In this document: positions 6,915 through 10,412 of the stretch, piece by piece
Position numbering within the stretch: position 1 is the first letter of the stretch
How the letters are laid out: every line of letters begins with the position of its first letter
Source of the DNA: Spirochaetales bacterium
Lineage (GTDB): Bacteria; Spirochaetota; Spirochaetia; SZUA-6; DRHE01
Assembly (NCBI GenBank): GCA_016930895.1
Contig: JAFGFV010000007.1
Span: 1-10,412, forward strand
Direction: 5' to 3'
Length of the DNA stretch: 10,412 bases
Notes under the pieces: model-generated
Databases searched by the model: none
Told to the model about the DNA's origin: nothing
The model's input: only the letters and a program-made list of their open reading frames with translations
Position numbers and translations under genes: made by a program

Positions 6915-8593
6915 GTGCGTCTCAACAAGTTCTGGAAGTAACGCGCGCCGGCCAGGAGCTGCACCAGGCTGGGCCGGGCCAGGATACGTTCGGGCTCGCT
7001 CTCCGCTATCGGAAGCAGAAGATACCCCGCCTCCAGGAGCCACGCCGGCAGTTCCTGACCGCCAGGGGAACGCGGCCGGTCGCTTGCCTTCCCGGCGCCG
7101 GCGTTCCCTCGGGCGCCTTCCGGCGGTTTTTCGAGCAGCTCGACCAGACGCTCTTCGGTGCGCCGGAGCAGGGCGGCCTCCGCCCGGCAGAAGGTCTCCA
7201 CGGCCTGCGGGGAGGGGGCGAAGCGCGGCGGAGTCTCGGCTCGCGTGTCGGGGCTTCCCGGCCTGTCTTGGCGCGAGGCCCGGGAGAGCAGTCGCTCGAT
7301 CGCCCGCGGTCCCTGCACCGGGAGGGCGCCGCAGGGCAGCCCTTCCCCCGTGAGATCGTACACCCGCCCGGAAGCGCCGATCAGGCGCTCGAGCTGAAGG
7401 GCATAGGAGGACAGGGTCAGGTCGCTCTCCACCCGGGAGCCGGAGCGGCCGCGCAGGGCCAGGCGCGGTCGCAGGAGCAGGGCCTCGAACGCGCTGGTGC
7501 CCGGCGGGCGGAGCCGCCACCCCGAGCTGAGCGGGGCCAGGTGGGCCGGGGCTCCCCGAGCGTGCGTCCTGCCCGGGAGGTAGCTGAAGTCCAGGCCGGC
7601 CAGGAGGACCGGACCAGAGGTCATGCGCAGGGCCAGTTCCACCGCGGTGACGCCCACGGATCCCAGGGGCGGGAGCGGGGTGGGCAGGATTCCGTGCTCC
7701 GAGAGCCTGCGGAACAGCGCGAGGGGGTGGAAACGGGCTGCAAAGAAGGTGCGCTGGGGAAAACGATGGAGCACCGTGGGACTGGCGGTCAGGTCGCAGA
7801 CCAGGTGGAGCGAGGGATCGAAGTCCGGCACGAAGTCCTGCAGGTTGTGGACCTGGGCCTCGAGCACGCAGACCCAGTCGGGGCGGAGCCCCGCGGCGCG
7901 CAGCGTCGGCAGCGAGGTGTCCGTGGCCAGCAGGCGCACCCGCGGACGGATCGCCAGGAGACCCTCGAGAGCCCGTTCGAGTGACGGGCCGGCACCGGTC
8001 ACCACGATCGGGGCCGTCGTCTTAAGGGAATGCGCCGCACGGGCCCCCGGGAGGAGCGGCAGGTTGCCGATCAGGTTCCTGAGCCACAGCCGGGACATTT
8101 CGACCAGGGTGATCTTGTTCTGCCAGAACAGGCGGATTTCTTCCTCCAAGGTCTCCCGGATGCTCCGATAGACCCCCGGGGCGAGCCGGTGAGCGCTGCA
8201 CAAGGGCACCTCGGCCAGCCTGCGGAAGCGCCACGGACGTAGGGAGCGCAGCAGCGCCGCGGCCGCGGCCGGGGCGTCCAGCCTGACGATCGTCAAGTGA
8301 TCGCTGTGGGGCAGCGGGATGCCGCTGGCGGCGGCGAGGGTCATGAGGGCGGGATCTGCTTCCACGCACAGCACGTGGCAGCGCTCCGGCAGGCGCTCCA
8401 GCAGCTCCCGGAGACCGTAGCCGAGACCCAGCGAGGGGACGAACACCAGAGTCCCGGGCTCGAGCCTCGCGGAGCCCGCCTGCCGCCGCGGCGCGGCAGC
8501 CGGGTCTCGGGAAGAGTACAGGTAACGCCCGCGGTAATGGATGGTGAGGCCCCGGCCGGTTTCGCGCAGCCGGGGCTCATCCTCCGCGTTCAT
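6893..8593 (-). CDS. DUF115 / Maf-like (MptE-fold) protein, probable flagellin-modification glycosyltransferase
   Basis: The 566-residue protein carries the DUF115 core. The visible motifs are VVTGAGPSLERAL (197-209), ATDTSLPTLRAAGLRPDWV (223-241, with an acidic/hydroxyl nucleotide-binding-like loop), and GSVGVTAVELAL...LLAGLDFSY (311-338). An N-terminal part (47-90, LVFVPSLGLGYGLRELLERL, then CVEADP) resembles the Rossmann-like region found ahead of DUF115 in Maf proteins. In the literature, Maf-type DUF115 proteins are flagellin glycosylation factors in Campylobacter, Aeromonas and Clostridium, while archaeal MptE makes a pterin precursor. Spirochaete flagellins can be glycosylated, so a flagellar role fits, but this is inferred from family and presumed taxon. 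No flagellar gene is visible here. Residues about 437-515 are a low-complexity Arg/Pro/Gly-rich linker before a helical tail. The start overlaps the upstream PPIase-like gene by ATGA, with no visible Shine-Dalgarno. Confidence 0.8.
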   Translation of the reverse strand: MNAEDEPRLRETGRGLTIHYRGRYLYSSRDPAAAPRRQAGSARLEPGTLVFVPSLGLGYGLRELLERLPERCHVLCVEADPALMTLAAASGIPLPHSDHLTIVRLDAPAAAAALLRSLRPWRFRRLAEVPLCSAHRLAPGVYRSIRETLEEEIRLFWQNKITLVEMSRLWLRNLIGNLPLLPGARAAHSLKTTAPIVVTGAGPSLERALEGLLAIRPRVRLLATDTSLPTLRAAGLRPDWVCVLEAQVHNLQDFVPDFDPSLHLVCDLTASPTVLHRFPQRTFFAARFHPLALFRRLSEHGILPTPLPPLGSVGVTAVELALRMTSGPVLLAGLDFSYLPGRTHARGAPAHLAPLSSGWRLRPPGTSAFEALLLRPRLALRGRSGSRVESDLTLSSYALQLERLIGASGRVYDLTGEGLPCGALPVQGPRAIERLLSRASRQDRPGSPDTRAETPPRFAPSPQAVETFCRAEAALLRRTEERLVELLEKPPEGARGNAGAGKASDRPRSPGGQELPAWLLEAGYLLLPIAESEPERILARPSLVQLLAGARYFQNLLRRTAETAAG

Positions 8594-10140
8594 TGCGACG
8601 GGAAGACGTACTGGTAGAAGGTCTCGTTGAAGTTGTCTTCCAGGTACTCCGGATCGAGCAGGATGTTCTGGAAATCGGACTCCAGGGCCTGTCCCGCGTA
8701 GAAGTCGTAGTAGTCCTCCAGGAGGTCGAGCTGGCGCTGGGGAGGCTCCCGGACGTCGTCCAGCCGGAGCACCACCACCTGGTCGTCGAGCAGCACCGGC
8801 TGGGAGACCTCGCCGATTCCCAGGCCAAAGGCCGCGACAAAGAAGGGCTCGCTGTAGGACGCCGAAGCCAGATCCAGATTCCCGGCCAGGGAGCGCACCG
8901 GCGCGAGAAAATAGATCTCCTGGTAGTTCAGGGGGAAGTAGTCCGTGAGCCCGGTGGCGTACGACTCCTCGAGGGTGGCCCCGGTAAAGCCGACCTCGTC
9001 CACCCGGGAACGGAAGCTCTGGGCCTGCGTGATGATGTAGTCCTCCACGCTTCCCTTTTCGTAGCGCATGATGTAGTCCCGGACCGTGGTCGCGGCTTCC
9101 GGGTCGTTGAGGTCCAGGCTCAGGACGGGGGAATCGGCACGGTAGATGACCCAGCCGAAACGGCTCTCCAGGACCGGAGACAGGGCTCCCTCGGCCAGGG
9201 AGAAGATCGTCTCCAGCGGCTCGGTGGACTCGAAGTCCCCCTCCAGATCGTAGTAGTACCGCCAGCCCATGTCCCCGCCCTTTTCCGCGTACAGGTCCTT
9301 GGACTGGGTGCGGGCCAGCTCCTCGAAGCTCGCCGAGCGCTCTTCGAGCTTGCTGCGCACCTCCGCCGCCTCCCGCTCACCGGCCTTGATCAGGATGCGG
9401 CTCAGCTTGATTCGCCGGAACAGCTCCCGGTTGGCCTCCCCGAAAGTGCGCACTTCCTGCTCGGGGTAGTCGTCGAAGGGGAAGCCGACCACGGTGAAGC
9501 GGCGCTGCTCGTTCATCATCTGCCGGAAGAAAGAGATCTCCGCGGGGCTCTGCAGCGGATTCTCGAGGAAGTCCCTGAGGTACTGCTCGCGGATGAGCTG
9601 CTCCCGGAAGAGCTTGAGCGCCGCGTCTTGCTCGGCCTTCGAAAGCCTGCGGAATCGCTCCTCGTTGAGAAGCCCCCCCATGGAGTAGGGGCCGTTCCTG
9701 ATGAACTCGCGCTGCTGCCTGTCGGTGGAGACGTACAGCCCGCCTTCCTGGGCCTCGTACAGCACCGCGGTGTGCAGCACAGTCTGTTCGAAAGCGGTGC
9801 GCCAGACCCGGTAACTGCGCATCTCGAGGTCGGCGTCACTCTCCTCGGCCCCGGCCTCGCCTCGCAGCTGCTCGTCCACGGCGACTACCCGCTCGGCCAG
9901 ATAGTTGCCCGGAAAATACTCGATCGGCTCTCCCCGGTAAGAGCCGAACTCGATCCTGCCGCCTGAGGCGCCCGGGTCGCGGACCGCCGGCAGCCCGATA
10001 AAGGTGATCACGATGACCACCAGGATGAGCACGCTGAACCCGTAGAGCAGGGGCTGCGTCGTCCGCTTGCGCTCGACGGGGTTCTCCTTGGAATCGCTGC
10101 GCTTTCGCGAAGCGTGTCGTCTAAGCTCTCTAGAGGGCAT
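8590..10140 (-). CDS. Membrane-anchored SurA/PpiD-like parvulin-family protein (probable chaperone)
   Basis: The 516-residue protein has a basic cytoplasmic tail, one membrane segment (about 31-53, LLYGFSVLILVVIVITFIGL) and a large periplasmic part. The anchoring resembles PpiD. Residues 60-235 form a SurA_N-like chaperone region (RIEFGSYRGEPIEYFPGNYL and later helices). A parvulin (PPIC) domain covers about 243-336, with GGDMGW at 288-293 and the FSLAEGALSPVLESRFGW end. A second, very degenerate parvulin-like end is at about 430-462 (FGLGIGEVSQPVL). The two histidines conserved in active parvulins appear as Arg248 (LSRILI) and Val331 (GWVIYR), so isomerase activity is doubtful and a chaperone role is more likely. 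The ATG start at 10140 has AAGGAT five bases upstream and gives a typical anchor. A longer reading from a TTG at 10209 would overlap the promoter and is rejected. Confidence 0.85.
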   Translation of the reverse strand: MPSRELRRHASRKRSDSKENPVERKRTTQPLLYGFSVLILVVIVITFIGLPAVRDPGASGGRIEFGSYRGEPIEYFPGNYLAERVVAVDEQLRGEAGAEESDADLEMRSYRVWRTAFEQTVLHTAVLYEAQEGGLYVSTDRQQREFIRNGPYSMGGLLNEERFRRLSKAEQDAALKLFREQLIREQYLRDFLENPLQSPAEISFFRQMMNEQRRFTVVGFPFDDYPEQEVRTFGEANRELFRRIKLSRILIKAGEREAAEVRSKLEERSASFEELARTQSKDLYAEKGGDMGWRYYYDLEGDFESTEPLETIFSLAEGALSPVLESRFGWVIYRADSPVLSLDLNDPEAATTVRDYIMRYEKGSVEDYIITQAQSFRSRVDEVGFTGATLEESYATGLTDYFPLNYQEIYFLAPVRSLAGNLDLASASYSEPFFVAAFGLGIGEVSQPVLLDDQVVVLRLDDVREPPQRQLDLLEDYYDFYAGQALESDFQNILLDPEYLEDNFNETFYQYVFPSQ

Positions 10141-10145
10141 TACGG

Positions 10146-10151
10146 ATCCTT
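10146..10151 (-). promoter_or_regulatory. Shine-Dalgarno of the PPIase-like gene
   Basis: On the minus strand AAGGAT lies five bases before the ATG at 10140-10138. It supports this internal start over the TTG at 10209. Confidence 0.7.
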
Positions 10152-10179
10152 GCTGTTCTGAGGATATCGAGCAGGTGTA

Positions 10180-10209
10180 AAAATAGCATCCAACTTGCGG
10201 GAGTGTCAA
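10180..10209 (-). promoter_or_regulatory. Sigma70-type promoter for the PPIase-like / DUF115 pair
   Basis: Read on the minus strand, a perfect -35 box TTGACA (10209-10204) is followed, after 18 bases, by TATTTT (10185-10180). With 17 bases the hexamer would be CTATTT. Transcription should begin near 10173 and leave a leader of about 30 bases before the ATG. The A/T-rich stretch stands out against the GC-rich surroundings. No operator is recognised. Confidence 0.7.
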
Positions 10210-10242
10210 TTCGCGGGCGGCCGGGAAAATCCTTCCGCCCTA

Positions 10243-10272
10243 TTGACATGCACGCAGCGCAGTGCGTATATT
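10243..10272 (+). promoter_or_regulatory. Sigma70-type promoter for tRNA-Asp
   Basis: TTGACA (10243-10248) and TATATT (10267-10272) are separated by 18 bases, giving a near-consensus promoter. Transcription should begin near 10279, about 48 bases before the tRNA. This strength suits a stable RNA. It is back to back with the minus-strand promoter, the two -35 boxes being 33 bases apart. No classic GC-rich stringent discriminator can be confirmed. Confidence 0.75.
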
Positions 10273-10289
10273 GGCGCTGTCGATTGAAG

Positions 10290-10315
10290 GCTGCCGAGGC
10301 GTCCTTGTCGGCAGC
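10290..10315 (+). other. Hairpin in the tRNA leader
   Basis: GCTGCCGA (10290-10297) and TCGGCAGC (10308-10315) are perfect 8-base inverted repeats around a 10-base loop. The structure lies inside the transcribed leader and ends 11 bases before the mature tRNA. No T-run follows, so it is unlikely to be a terminator. It may guide processing of the 5' end or be a binding site. The role is inference only. Confidence 0.55.
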
Positions 10316-10326
10316 GTGAACTGTCT

Positions 10327-10401
10327 GGGGGCGTGGCGAAGTCTGGTTATCGCGCCGGCCTGTCAAGCCGGAGATCGCGGGTTCAAACCCCGTCGCTCCC
10401 G
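10327..10401 (+). tRNA. tRNA-Asp (anticodon GTC)
   Basis: A full cloverleaf can be drawn. The acceptor GGGGGCG (10327-10333) pairs with CGCTCCC (10394-10400) with one G-T pair. The D stem is GCGA/TCGC (10336-10339 with 10350-10353). The anticodon stem is CCGGC/GCCGG (10355-10359 with 10367-10371), with loop CTGTCAA and anticodon GTC at 10362-10364. The variable loop is AGATC. The T stem is GCGGG/CCCGT (10377-10381 with 10389-10393), with loop TTCAAAC. The discriminator at 10401 is G, as expected for aspartate tRNAs. The CCA end is not encoded (TAAAA follows), so it must be added by a CCA-adding enzyme. Confidence 0.97.
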
Positions 10402-10412
10402 TAAAACCCCCG

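Noticed and set aside
8593..9966. A 457-residue plus-strand open frame opposite the PPIase-like gene
   Set aside because: It is Val/Leu/Arg/Gly-rich with no motif and is explained by the codon pattern of the minus-strand gene.
10141..10209. An N-terminal extension of the PPIase-like protein from a TTG at 10209
   Set aside because: It would start inside the -35 box and read through the -10 box and Shine-Dalgarno.
10130..10366. A 78-residue minus-strand open frame across the promoters and tRNA
   Set aside because: It runs through two promoters and a tRNA, so it is very unlikely to be coding.
10327..10412. tRNA-Asp as a mobile-element attachment site
   Set aside because: No integrase gene and no second copy of the tRNA 3' end is seen in the window, which ends 11 bases after the tRNA.

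Overview
The window is about 10.4 kb of GC-rich bacterial chromosome, densely coded with ordinary housekeeping and cell-envelope genes. There is no mobile element, CRISPR array or phage-like segment. The organism is probably a high-GC, free-living spirochaete. The reasons are the style of the LepA sequence, a lipoprotein trypsin-like protease with a degenerate lipobox, a DUF115/Maf-type protein next to a membrane-anchored parvulin-like protein, and a tRNA without an encoded CCA end. This assignment is an inference of moderate confidence, made without any database search.

Layout, plus strand (1-6855): the 3' part of ftsH (membrane AAA+ zinc protease); a secreted 758-residue protein with a helical TPR-like N-terminal half and a C-terminal half carrying 24-26-residue repeats of Dx[DN]xDG type; a 606-residue lipoprotein serine protease of the DegP/HtrA type, overlapping the previous gene by ATGA; and lepA (elongation factor 4), 24 bases further on and in the same frame. 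All four point the same way with short or negative spacing and no convincing terminator between them, so they may be co-transcribed. Layout, minus strand (6893-10140): a membrane-anchored SurA/PpiD-like PPIase-family protein with its own promoter, overlapping by ATGA a DUF115 (Maf/MptE-like) protein that ends 37 bases from lepA in a convergent junction. That junction holds several alternative GC-rich hairpins. The last 270 bases carry back-to-back sigma70-type promoters and a complete tRNA-Asp(GTC).

The common theme is proteostasis and surface biogenesis. FtsH degrades membrane proteins. The lipoprotein protease probably acts in the periplasm on misfolded or secreted proteins. The PPIase-like protein probably chaperones exported proteins. 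The DUF115 protein is a candidate for flagellin (or other surface) glycosylation. The repeat protein translationally coupled to the protease has no function I recognise and is the most interesting unknown here. I did not find a clearly new defence or mobile system.
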